NCBI GenBank assembly: GCA_965368405.1
Contig: CBDUMS010000012.1
Span: 1 to 52,411, forward strand
Direction of reading: 5' to 3'
Length of the DNA stretch: 52,411 nucleotides
Source: S012-113 sp965368405
GTDB taxonomy: Bacteria > Bacteroidota > Bacteroidia > Cytophagales > Cyclobacteriaceae
Each line of letters begins with the position of its first letter. Within the stretch, counting starts at the first letter, position 1. Positions 8,301 through 16,140 of this stretch are shown here, piece by piece. The notes under the pieces were generated by a model. The model was not told where the DNA came from. It searched no databases and saw only the letters and a list, made by a program, of their open reading frames with translations. The translations under genes were made by a program, and so were the position numbers.

Positions 8301-9734
8301 TTACTCTTTTATCAGTTGTTTATAGCGGTCATATCGTTGTAGAATTTCATCGACATAATTTACGGGTTCACTGCCACGGGCATAGCCAAGTTTAACCGCT
8401 GGATCTTTGTAATATTTGCTTTGTGAAAGCTTTAATAAATTAGGGCTGACTTCGTTCCATACTGTTGGGTCACCTCCAAATTTTTCGGTGAGTGCACAGG
8501 CATCATAAACATGACCAAGCCCTACATTATAAGATGCCATTACAAACTTTAATTGCTCTTCAGCTTTTGGCACCCTTGATAGCCATTGTTTTTCGAGCCA
8601 AAGCAAGTAATCTGCACCTCCTCTTAAACTTTGAGCTGGATTTGAGCGGTTCGTTACTCCATACTCTCGAGCCGTTGCCGGCATTAGCTGTAATAAGCCT
8701 TGTGCTCCCGCCCATGATTTAGAGGCCGGTTCAAATTTCGACTCCTGGTAAACCATTGCAGCCAGCAACTTCCAATCCCAACCAATTCTTTCGGCATTTT
8801 GCTTAATCAAATCGTCATATGGCGATAATTTGCTGCCACTAAAAGAGCTATAATCACTTCTGGCAATTACACGTGCTTGCCTCGAGCTATTAAAATACTT
8901 ATCGTAAAGAACTTTAAGTGTTCCATCTCTCTTTATATTCTTAATTCCTACATTAAGAGTGTCCAGAAGTTCATCAGCATTCTGTCGTACAGCCCATGCT
9001 ATGCGTCTTGGGAAACTAACAGGAGTCTCGATATCTAAAATTGGGTAATAGGCCATATTTACGCGAGCAATATTCTCATCTGATATAGTATAATCATATA
9101 CTCCATTGGCAACATTCTCGATCAGTTGCTCTGTATCGATGAACGGTTCTTCTTCTAGAATATTAATATCACCACCAATTTGATCGGAAAGGGCTTCTAA
9201 AGCATCTATGTACGAAGAGGAATTGAGGACAAACACTTCTTCATCAATCAATTCAACCTGATCACGAATAAGTGTTCTTTCAATTTCATGGAGTTTCATA
9301 TCACGCCAGTTCTCGGGCTTCCGCTGGACTAATACCTGAGCTTGACTAACATAATGTTCGGTAAAAGCTATGAGTTTTTTTCGATCCTTAGTAATCGTGA
9401 GCGGATAAGCAATTATATCAACCTCTCCTTTATTTAGCATTTTAAAGGAAGAGTCAATACTGGGGTTAATGATAATATTTACTTTAATGTTGAGATACTC
9501 CTCCAGCCTTTTGAGCATCTCATACTCAAAGCCCATGATTTCCCCCTTATGTACAAAATAAGTAGTAGAGCTATAATCGACAGCCGCATTTAAATAACCC
9601 CGATCAAGAATTTCTGATAGGTCGAGGTCTACAGGCGGAGTAACCTTTGCTTCTTGCTCAATTTTAACGCCCGGTTCATTACTACAGTTTAGTAAGAATA
9701 CCGTGGTCACTACCAACAAGTAAAGTTTTTTCAT
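8301..9734 (-). CDS. mltF: Membrane-bound lytic murein transglycosylase F (MltF-like lipoprotein)
   Basis: 477 aa. The N-terminal lipobox (VFLLNC, Cys near residue 17) predicts a lipoprotein. Residues ~35-290 form a periplasmic solute-binding domain (SBP_bac_3 type; YLNAAVDYSSTTYFVHKG, GEVDIIAYPLTITKDRK). Residues ~315-470 are an SLT lysozyme-like domain with the catalytic Glu in MVYQESKF, then AGAQGLLQLMPATA and MASYNVGLGHV. It cleaves peptidoglycan to 1,6-anhydro products. I start at the ATG at 9732-9734; an upstream in-frame TTG at 9755 would push the signal peptide inward. An exact -7 hexamer-type match lies upstream (9803-9810). Confidence 0.93.
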   Translation of the reverse strand: MKKLYLLVVTTVFLLNCSNEPGVKIEQEAKVTPPVDLDLSEILDRGYLNAAVDYSSTTYFVHKGEIMGFEYEMLKRLEEYLNIKVNIIINPSIDSSFKMLNKGEVDIIAYPLTITKDRKKLIAFTEHYVSQAQVLVQRKPENWRDMKLHEIERTLIRDQVELIDEEVFVLNSSSYIDALEALSDQIGGDINILEEEPFIDTEQLIENVANGVYDYTISDENIARVNMAYYPILDIETPVSFPRRIAWAVRQNADELLDTLNVGIKNIKRDGTLKVLYDKYFNSSRQARVIARSDYSSFSGSKLSPYDDLIKQNAERIGWDWKLLAAMVYQESKFEPASKSWAGAQGLLQLMPATAREYGVTNRSNPAQSLRGGADYLLWLEKQWLSRVPKAEEQLKFVMASYNVGLGHVYDACALTEKFGGDPTVWNEVSPNLLKLSQSKYYKDPAVKLGYARGSEPVNYVDEILQRYDRYKQLIKE

Positions 9735-9802
9735 TTCCACTTTTGATTTCTGCAATGGAAATTTAAAAAATTAAATGGGTAAATCTATGATAAACAAAAA
9801 AT

Positions 9803-9810
9803 CAAAGTTA
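9803..9810 (-). promoter_or_regulatory. Possible -7 element (TAACTTTG) for mltF
   Basis: Exact TAnnTTTG match on the minus strand, about 70 bp before the MltF start. No TTG sits 17-23 bp upstream, so only half of the Bacteroidota promoter is supported. Confidence 0.3.
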
Positions 9811-9868
9811 AAACCAATGTAGCCGATACACTGATTTTAACTTGACTGACATTTGTTGTATCCGAAAG

Positions 9869-10225
9869 CTATTTCGTAAACAGCTTCAATAAAAAACTCA
9901 ATAAATAGAGTATAACAAATATCAGCATACCATAAATACTGGTAATCATTGAGATCTTAACGCCTCCCGCTAACATAGCCGGTGAAATGGTTACACCGGA
10001 TTCTATCACCCTAAAGGCTTCGAAAAGGCCAATAAACTGGCCAAGCATACCGAGTACAAGCGCTAAGAGGCCCAAGCTCCTTATTGTCTTGAGGTTTTGT
10101 TCACTCTTGGATGTATTCGATTGAGCCTTTACAAAAGGTAATATTGAAATAATCAGCGCAGCGATAAGGACGAGGGTAAGCATACTCATAAATAGTGGCC
10201 CTCCCTGATAAAAGTATTCAAACAT
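9869..10225 (-). CDS. Minimal MotA/TolQ/ExbB-like channel protein
   Basis: 118-aa membrane protein with three hydrophobic stretches (about residues 10-32, 48-70 and 92-115). The segment GLLALVLGMLGQFIGLFEAF followed by ISPAMLAGGVKISMITSIYG matches the core of the MotA/TolQ/ExbB proton-channel domain (the GTVxG...EAF / SPxLAxGIxxALxTTxxG pattern). It is about half the length of a typical ExbB and has no ExbD/TolR or TonB partner beside it. It lies divergent to a LytTR regulator. The fold assignment is good; coupling to any energy-transducing machine is unknown. Confidence 0.75.
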   Translation of the reverse strand: MFEYFYQGGPLFMSMLTLVLIAALIISILPFVKAQSNTSKSEQNLKTIRSLGLLALVLGMLGQFIGLFEAFRVIESGVTISPAMLAGGVKISMITSIYGMLIFVILYLLSFLLKLFTK

Positions 10226-10290
10226 AATCGTAGTATTTTGTTAAACAATAATTATACCTCAAAGAAGGTCGTAAAGCGCCTGCGATCCAA

Positions 10291-10310
10291 GGTTATAAAC
10301 GGTTCTAAAC
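10291..10310. promoter_or_regulatory. Tandem decamer repeat, candidate LytTR operator
   Basis: GGTTATAAAC is followed immediately by GGTTCTAAAC, 9 of 10 bases identical and phased by one helical turn. The pair sits at the exact midpoint of the 150-bp divergent intergenic region (65 bp from each start codon). LytTR domains bind short direct repeats, and one of the divergent genes encodes a LytTR protein, so autoregulation and control of the channel gene are inferred. Confidence 0.45.
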
Positions 10311-10375
10311 CTGTTGTTTATCGATTTTTGTACTCTGAAATTGATAATTGGCATATATTGCATAAAAAATAATAT

Positions 10376-11134
10376 ATGAAAGTATCGCATGAAATCCTTT
10401 TCTGGGTTCTCACTGTTAGTCTCTTGAGTCTGGTATTTGGGTATCAATTTAATGACTTTACGGGTGCCTCCTACTTTGTTATCATGCTTCTTCCGGTGAT
10501 GCTTGGCACCTCTTATACTTTTAGTGAATTTTTGGTTCCAAAGTTACTTCTTAATCAGAAATATTTGCGGTTTGTACAGTATACGCTCTATACCATAATT
10601 ATTTCTCTCAACCTAGAAATGATCGTAATTACGCTGGCGTACATTGTTATTTCAAATTATAGGTACGAAAACCTAATGGTATCTTCGGGCGACTTATTTG
10701 GCTTAACTATAACTATGTATTTTATTGTATTGGTAAAGTCTTTCGCCAAACTGATTAAATCATCCTATTCTGATAAAGAAAAACTTACACAGCTTGTAGA
10801 GGAAGCACGAAAGAATGGCTTATCTCATTTAAACGTAAAATCTAATCGTAAGAATGCTCAGATTAATCTCGCTGATCTTAATTACATCGAAAGCATGGGG
10901 GACTATACTAGATTTCATATTGAAGGTTTAGCTCCAATCACATCCAAAGAGAAAATAAGTAAAATTGAGCAGGAATTACCAACCGATTACATCCGTATAC
11001 ATCGATCGTTCATTATTAACTCAGCAAAGATTCAAACCTATACCTCAGAAAAGATTTATATGATTGAGCAAGAGCTTCCTATAGGCAGAAAATATAAGAA
11101 AGGTGTTCAGGAGCTGCTTCGCGCACGCTCCTAA
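10376..11134 (+). CDS. Membrane-anchored LytTR-family transcriptional regulator
   Basis: 252 aa. Four predicted transmembrane segments occupy residues ~5-130 (for example LFWVLTVSLLSLVFGY and MIVITLAYIVI). A short charged linker (SDKEKLTQLVEEARKNG) leads to a C-terminal LytTR DNA-binding domain (~155-250) with the family blocks LNYIESMGDYTRFH, YIRIHRSFIIN and LPIGRKYKKGV. There is no receiver domain, so this is a one-component type in which a membrane module replaces phosphorelay input. It is divergent from the TolQ-like gene, with a tandem repeat between them. Signal and targets are unknown. Confidence 0.88.
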   Translation: MKVSHEILFWVLTVSLLSLVFGYQFNDFTGASYFVIMLLPVMLGTSYTFSEFLVPKLLLNQKYLRFVQYTLYTIIISLNLEMIVITLAYIVISNYRYENLMVSSGDLFGLTITMYFIVLVKSFAKLIKSSYSDKEKLTQLVEEARKNGLSHLNVKSNRKNAQINLADLNYIESMGDYTRFHIEGLAPITSKEKISKIEQELPTDYIRIHRSFIINSAKIQTYTSEKIYMIEQELPIGRKYKKGVQELLRARS

Positions 11135-11149
11135 ACCCTTAAGATTTTT

Positions 11150-12544
11150 TTAGAGGTGAATCACTTCATCGTATGCGGCGGCGGCAGCTTCCATAACAGC
11201 TTCCGACATCGTTGGATGAGGGTGTATCGTCTTGATAATTTCGTGACCTGTAGTCTCTAATTTTCTAGCTGCAACAACCTCGGCAATCATTTCGGTAACG
11301 TTGGCGCCAATCATATGTGCGCCTAACCATTCACCATATTTCGCATCGAAAATTACTTTTACAAACCCATCGGCAGCACCCGCAGCTTTTGCTTTACCCG
11401 ATGCTGAGAACGGAAATTTACCTACTTTAATATCATATCCTGCTTCTTTAGCCGCCTTTTCGGTATATCCAACCGATGCCACCTCTGGGCTGCAATAAGT
11501 ACAACCAGGTATATTATTATAATCGATAGGATCAGGCGAGTGGCCTGCAATTTTCTCAACGCAGGTAATACCCTCGGCAGAGGCAACATGTGCTAATGCC
11601 GGACCATGAACGATATCACCGATAGCGTATATGCCAGGTATGTTGGTTTTGTAGTAATCGTCTACGATAACTTTTCCTTTGTCTGTAGCAACGCCAACAT
11701 CTTCGAGTCCGATACCTTCTAGGTTAGTAGCCACTCCAACGGCGGAAAGCACTACATCACAATCTATTACTTCTTCTCCTTTGCTCGATTTTACCGTTAC
11801 TTTACAGCCTTTACCCTTTGTATCAACAGCGGTAACCTCTGCATTGGTCATGATATTAATGCCAGACTTCTTAAAGGAGCGTGCTAATTGCTTTGAAACT
11901 TCTTCGTCTTCTACAGGAACAATATTTGGTAGAAATTCTACGATTGTAACTTCCGTACCTATAGTATTGTAGAAGTAAGCAAACTCTACTCCAATTGCAC
12001 CAGAGCCAACGACAACCATCTTTTTGGGTCTTTGTTCCAGGGTCATTGCTTTGCGATACCCAATAATTTTCTTGTTATCAATAGGCATTGCCGGTAGCTC
12101 TTTAGATCGAGCGCCAGTCGCAACAATAATATGATCAGCCGAATAGTCGGTTTTTTTGCCATCCAAATCAACCTCAACCTTCTTTCCTGCTTTTAATTTA
12201 CCAAACCCAGCAATAACATCGATCTTATTCTTTTTAAAGAGGAATTGAATACCCTTGCTCATAGCCCCAGCAACATCTCTACTACGAGACACCATCCCAG
12301 AAAAATCTACGGATGCATCTTTAATATTTATGCCATAGTCTTGTGCATGCTGGATGTACTCAAATACATTGGCACTCTTTAAAAGTGCTTTTGTAGGAAT
12401 ACAACCCCAATTCAAACAAATACCACCGAGCTCAGAGCGTTCTACAACGCCTACCTTCAACCCCAGTTGTGATGCACGAATAGCCGCAACATATCCACCA
12501 GGCCCACTACCTATTACAATAAGATCATATTTATTATCTGCCAT
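11150..12544 (-). CDS. lpdA: Dihydrolipoyl dehydrogenase
   Basis: 464-aa FAD flavoenzyme (E3) that reoxidises dihydrolipoamide in the 2-oxoacid dehydrogenase and glycine cleavage complexes. It has the FAD motif GSGPGGYVAA near the N-terminus, the redox-active disulfide Cys43/Cys48 in GGICLNWGCIPTKALL, the NAD motif VVGSGAIGVEFA, and the C-terminal His-Glu pair in TIHPHPTMSEAVMEA. Full length with no lipoyl domain fused. No other complex subunit is adjacent, as is common for a shared E3. Convergent with the LytTR gene (15 bp between stops). Confidence 0.97.
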   Translation of the reverse strand: MADNKYDLIVIGSGPGGYVAAIRASQLGLKVGVVERSELGGICLNWGCIPTKALLKSANVFEYIQHAQDYGINIKDASVDFSGMVSRSRDVAGAMSKGIQFLFKKNKIDVIAGFGKLKAGKKVEVDLDGKKTDYSADHIIVATGARSKELPAMPIDNKKIIGYRKAMTLEQRPKKMVVVGSGAIGVEFAYFYNTIGTEVTIVEFLPNIVPVEDEEVSKQLARSFKKSGINIMTNAEVTAVDTKGKGCKVTVKSSKGEEVIDCDVVLSAVGVATNLEGIGLEDVGVATDKGKVIVDDYYKTNIPGIYAIGDIVHGPALAHVASAEGITCVEKIAGHSPDPIDYNNIPGCTYCSPEVASVGYTEKAAKEAGYDIKVGKFPFSASGKAKAAGAADGFVKVIFDAKYGEWLGAHMIGANVTEMIAEVVAARKLETTGHEIIKTIHPHPTMSEAVMEAAAAAYDEVIHL

Positions 12545-12576
12545 ATTAATTCTATTTTTTATCTTGAAATCGGATG

Positions 12577-12584
12577 CAAAGTTA
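12577..12584 (-). promoter_or_regulatory. Possible -7 element (TAACTTTG) for lpdA
   Basis: Exact TAnnTTTG match about 35 bp upstream of the lpdA ATG. No TTG at 17-23 bp; the closest TTG is only 10 bp away. Confidence 0.3.
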
Positions 12585-12628
12585 ACCTTTTTGACAAAAA
12601 TAATTACCCCAGGGATGCGCGGTAATAC

Positions 12629-13801
12629 CTAATCTGCTATTTCTTCGATCAGACTGTTCTCGTTACAGAGCTTAACTTGCCAGAATTCTGTGTTTTTTGC
12701 CGTCCGATAAGCAGGGTACAGCAGCCATAATAATGACACCAACATTAAGTATCTACGATATTTATGCTTGAGATTAGCAACCTGTTCCAAAACCATAAAA
12801 AAGATAATGACAGAAATTGGAAAGATGGGCATAATGTATCGTTCTGCACTAAACGGATCTATTCTAAAAGCCACGTGCATCAAACCATAGTAAGTAGCTA
12901 CAATAATTACCAACGACATCACAGAGAAAAAAAAGTCATTCTTTCTAAGCATCCATAAATACCCAGACGTCCCACCTATTACGGTAATTACAACTCCCAT
13001 CCGAAGCCAATATGGCAGAGAATTGGGCAATATCCATTTTGACGCTGCCTCAAGAAAAAAACCAATATTATCGAGGCGCGCCCAAGTACCTCCTGAAACT
13101 GGAGATTTTAAAGTAACAATTCTCGACTCAATTCCAGAATGCATGAAGAGGAAATTCCAAAGCATAAATACTATAATCCCTGTACCTAGATAGGCAAGAG
13201 CATATTTATAATTAACCTCTCTGGAATAGAGTAAGGCTAAGGAGAACCCTAATACGAAATAGAGTCCGACATGTCTTGTAAGCATCAACAGCACCCCCAA
13301 AATAATAAATAGAGCAAGATTTTTGAGCTTTACTTCTTTAACCAGTATTTGTAAAACCCAGATGGAAGCAGCCAGGAAGAGCATGAATAAAGGCTCGGTC
13401 CATAGATATACGTGCACCATAAGAAATGGTGTAAAGCTGGCAATTGAGAGAAAGGCAATCGCCTTCCAAAACGCATTACGCAATAAGTTGTCGATGATTT
13501 TTGCCCATAGATAAAGGGATATAGCCATTATAAGCAAAAAGATTATGTGTATTTGTGCTATAGGCACTATGGATAAAAAGAACGAGAACAAAGGCGGTTT
13601 GGCTTGAAAAACCGAGTATTCAATCATGCTCTTGCCACCAACTCCCAAAAAGAATGGAACCCCTTCCAGAAAAAGGTAGCTATCGTTTGTCATCCCAATG
13701 CCACATCTCGTGGCAATAAACTGGCATACTAATGCAAAGAGGAGTCCTGCCGGAACTATTACTCGCCAATATGGTACTGTTTTGCTATTAAGCCCTGGCA
13801 T
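12629..13801 (-). CDS. Polytopic membrane protein, probably GT-C-type glycosyltransferase
   Basis: 390 aa with about ten hydrophobic segments. The first periplasmic loop holds an acidic motif (MTNDSYLFLEG, after TM1), and blocks such as YLWTEPLFMLFL and MLTRHVGLYFVLGF resemble the GT39/GT83-like polyprenyl-phosphate-sugar transferases common in Bacteroidota. I chose the ATG at 13799-13801. An in-frame TTG at 13864 would add a Tyr/Lys-rich stretch of 21 residues that does not look like a normal N-terminus. No sugar-pathway gene is adjacent, so donor and acceptor are unknown and the family call is moderate. Confidence 0.6.
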   Translation of the reverse strand: MPGLNSKTVPYWRVIVPAGLLFALVCQFIATRCGIGMTNDSYLFLEGVPFFLGVGGKSMIEYSVFQAKPPLFSFFLSIVPIAQIHIIFLLIMAISLYLWAKIIDNLLRNAFWKAIAFLSIASFTPFLMVHVYLWTEPLFMLFLAASIWVLQILVKEVKLKNLALFIILGVLLMLTRHVGLYFVLGFSLALLYSREVNYKYALAYLGTGIIVFMLWNFLFMHSGIESRIVTLKSPVSGGTWARLDNIGFFLEAASKWILPNSLPYWLRMGVVITVIGGTSGYLWMLRKNDFFFSVMSLVIIVATYYGLMHVAFRIDPFSAERYIMPIFPISVIIFFMVLEQVANLKHKYRRYLMLVSLLWLLYPAYRTAKNTEFWQVKLCNENSLIEEIAD

Positions 13802-13953
13802 TGCGATTAGGTTGTGATAATAGATAAAACAATAATACCACAAACGACTCTTTTTACTTTTCAAACTAACTGATATTCCGTGGAAGAACCTATGATTTTC
13901 AATTTTATAAGGTTGAATATATTCATTACTTTAGCCAAAAAATTTTCAGAATT

Positions 13954-14724
13954 ATGTCAATGGATTTTAATCAGGCTGCGGATCTTCTAAAAGGCAAGAC
14001 AGCATTAATAACAGGAGCTTCAAAAGGAATAGGTAAAGAAATTGCTTATCGTTACGAAAGAGCGGGAGCAGATATTGCTTTCACCTATATTTCGAGTAAA
14101 GATATTACCCATGAATTGGAGGAAGAGCTTACAGTACGTGGAGTAAAATGTAAAGGTTACCGTATTGATGCATCAGATCACGACGCTACTCATGAAATGG
14201 TAGCTGATGTTATTAAACACTTTGGCAGAATTGATGTTCTTATAAATAATGCAGGAATTACCGACGACAGCTTGTTATTAAGAATGAGTGAAGACAGCTG
14301 GGATCGCGTTATTGGCGTAAACCTAAAATCGTGCTTTAATACCACAAAGGCTGTTGTTCCGCATATGATTAAGCAACGAGGTGGTTCTATTATTAATATT
14401 AGCTCTGTTGTAGGGATTAAAGGAAATGCCGGACAATCGAATTATGCGGCCTCTAAGGCTGGCATCATCGGCTTTACAAAATCGATTGCCTTGGAGTATG
14501 GGTCACGAGGAATCCGATGTAATGCCATTGCACCAGGCTTTATCGAGACAGAAATGACAGAAAAGCTCGATCCGAAGACGGTTCAAGGATGGCGCGACCA
14601 AATTCCTTTGAAAAGAGGCGGTAATACCGATGATGTTGCTGAAGCAGCAATGTACCTTGGCTCTGATTTAGCTGGGTATGTAACAGGCCAGGTACTTCAG
14701 GTTGATGGCGGAATGCTCACCTAA
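13954..14724 (+). CDS. fabG: 3-oxoacyl-[acyl-carrier-protein] reductase FabG
   Basis: 256-aa NADPH-dependent SDR of type II fatty acid synthesis. It has a complete catalytic set: glycine motif TGASKGIG (20-27), NNAG (98-101), Ser151, Tyr164 and Lys168 in YAASK, and the FabG-typical ends APGFIETEMT and YVTGQVLQVDGGM. It stands alone between a minus-strand membrane protein and a strong hairpin terminator, not in a fab operon. The intact YxxxK serves as a reference for the two variant SDRs elsewhere in the window. Confidence 0.95.
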   Translation: MSMDFNQAADLLKGKTALITGASKGIGKEIAYRYERAGADIAFTYISSKDITHELEEELTVRGVKCKGYRIDASDHDATHEMVADVIKHFGRIDVLINNAGITDDSLLLRMSEDSWDRVIGVNLKSCFNTTKAVVPHMIKQRGGSIINISSVVGIKGNAGQSNYAASKAGIIGFTKSIALEYGSRGIRCNAIAPGFIETEMTEKLDPKTVQGWRDQIPLKRGGNTDDVAEAAMYLGSDLAGYVTGQVLQVDGGMLT

Positions 14725-14732
14725 AAAATAAA

Positions 14733-14760
14733 TGAGTGGGCAGCGAAATCTGCCCACTCA
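14733..14760 (+). terminator. Hairpin terminator after fabG
   Basis: Perfect 11-bp inverted repeat, TGAGTGGGCAG and CTGCCCACTCA, around a 6-base loop, starting 8 bp after the fabG stop. It is followed by AT-rich sequence without a long T run. It lies between convergent genes, so it may act in both directions. Confidence 0.8.
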
Positions 14761-14784
14761 AATTAATTAACAGTCAACGATCAA

Positions 14785-15921
14785 CTACTTCGATCTTTTT
14801 GAAATATTAAATCCTACCGAGGTTCCTACAATCGTGCCCTTTTTATTGGGAATAACATAAAGATTAACGGGGATATTTAGATAACCAGATTTAAAGGTCC
14901 TTCCTATACCCAAAATTAGATTCGTTTTAAATTTATAAGCACCTCGATTATCGGGTAATTCTACAATTTCATATGGGTTGTCACCGGTCTCATAATCCCA
15001 TTCATTCGCTAAATGCCAATCTCCGGATTCATCGTAATATCCATCGGCGGTTTGCACCACTTTAAATACCGGGCCGAAAGCAAATTCCCAACCGTTAGCA
15101 CTACTTCTGAACCCATTCATGATAGCAACTGAAGGTATAAATTTACCCGACTCAAGGCCACCAATCATACCGATATATTCTATGAGTGCCTGAAAAGTAC
15201 CAGCACTGAGATATTGCGTTTCGAATTGATAGCCAAATTGAGTTACAACAGGAAACATCTCATAACCTCCTTGACTTTTTGGCGCCTGAAGTCTTTCTGC
15301 TGCTGGTCCGATCGTATAAGAAGCGCCCATTCGAGGACCATTAAGTTGAAGTGTAGTCTTAGGGCTATTTACAGGAGTATCAAAATCAACCAGAAGGTTT
15401 ACCAAAGTCTGATCATTTGGTAATTTGAATAGATTGTTTATTGAAATGCGAACCATTTTATCGAGCTCTTCTTCCATATTTAAGAACTCCCCTGCTTCCA
15501 CAGATTCAATTAGCTCCGATTTAACATCTATGACTCGAAAAGTTATAACAATTTTATTGCCCATTTTTTCGATGTTACCAGTTAACATTTTGTCTACACC
15601 GAGTGATTTGCCTACGCGCACCAAACATGATTTGCCAAAACAATTACTATAGGTTTCGCCTTTAGTAGCCATAAGGTCTTCAATATCATATCGATCTAAT
15701 ACACTGTAAAGGTTGGCTTTCTCAACCTCCAGTTGAACCATATTTCGCAAAGTGGTTCTATCAATGGCAACTCCTTTAGTATCTATACTTAGTATTGCCA
15801 GAGATGCTTTTACTGGACGGTTACCTGACTGAGCAATGGTCGAAGTAATACTTAATATATTTACTACGATGTAGCAAAATATACCAATCCATATTTGTGA
15901 TTTTAATTCTTGCTTTTTCAT
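14785..15921 (-). CDS. Secreted protein with CsgG/LpoB-like N-terminal domain (function unknown)
   Basis: 378 aa, starting at the ATG at 15919-15921 (an upstream TTG would only lengthen the N-terminus). A signal peptide ends near STIAQSG. Residues ~35-165 carry the pattern LAILSIDTKGVAIDR, then YSVLDRYDIEDLM, SLGVDKMLTGNIEKMGNKIVITFRVIDV, as in the CsgG / LpoB / DUF2380 group of periplasmic alpha-beta domains that sense or assemble envelope complexes. The rest (~190-378) is strand-rich with no family I recognise, possibly an outer-membrane barrel. An isolated 2-Cys segment, SNCFGKSCLVRVG, may form a disulfide. No function assigned. Confidence 0.6.
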   Translation of the reverse strand: MKKQELKSQIWIGIFCYIVVNILSITSTIAQSGNRPVKASLAILSIDTKGVAIDRTTLRNMVQLEVEKANLYSVLDRYDIEDLMATKGETYSNCFGKSCLVRVGKSLGVDKMLTGNIEKMGNKIVITFRVIDVKSELIESVEAGEFLNMEEELDKMVRISINNLFKLPNDQTLVNLLVDFDTPVNSPKTTLQLNGPRMGASYTIGPAAERLQAPKSQGGYEMFPVVTQFGYQFETQYLSAGTFQALIEYIGMIGGLESGKFIPSVAIMNGFRSSANGWEFAFGPVFKVVQTADGYYDESGDWHLANEWDYETGDNPYEIVELPDNRGAYKFKTNLILGIGRTFKSGYLNIPVNLYVIPNKKGTIVGTSVGFNISKRSK

Positions 15922-16009
15922 GTCTATTGAGTTTGGTTGAACAATTAATAGACCTAAGTACAATACAAATCAGGATATTAAATAATCGGATTATGCAACC
16001 ACTAATGTA

Positions 16010-16032
16010 GGATTTGCATTTATCGCAAATCC
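16010..16032. other. Small inverted repeat between csgG-like and cotH genes
   Basis: GGATTTGC and GCAAATCC form a perfect 8-bp stem with a 7-base loop in the 219-bp gap. No T run follows on either strand. It could end the upstream cotH transcript or be a protein-binding site. Confidence 0.3.
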
Positions 16033-16140
16033 ACTAGACGAGCCGGAAAAGGATTTGGAAATAATACAATTATGGCAAATAAGCGGGAGCAGTGTTGTAG
16101 TAAACAATTTAAATCATCACCCCTAATACAGGCGGAAATG

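Noticed and set aside
11301..11972. Plus-strand frames inside lpdA
   Set aside because: Shadows of the dihydrolipoyl dehydrogenase gene; composition follows its codon bias.
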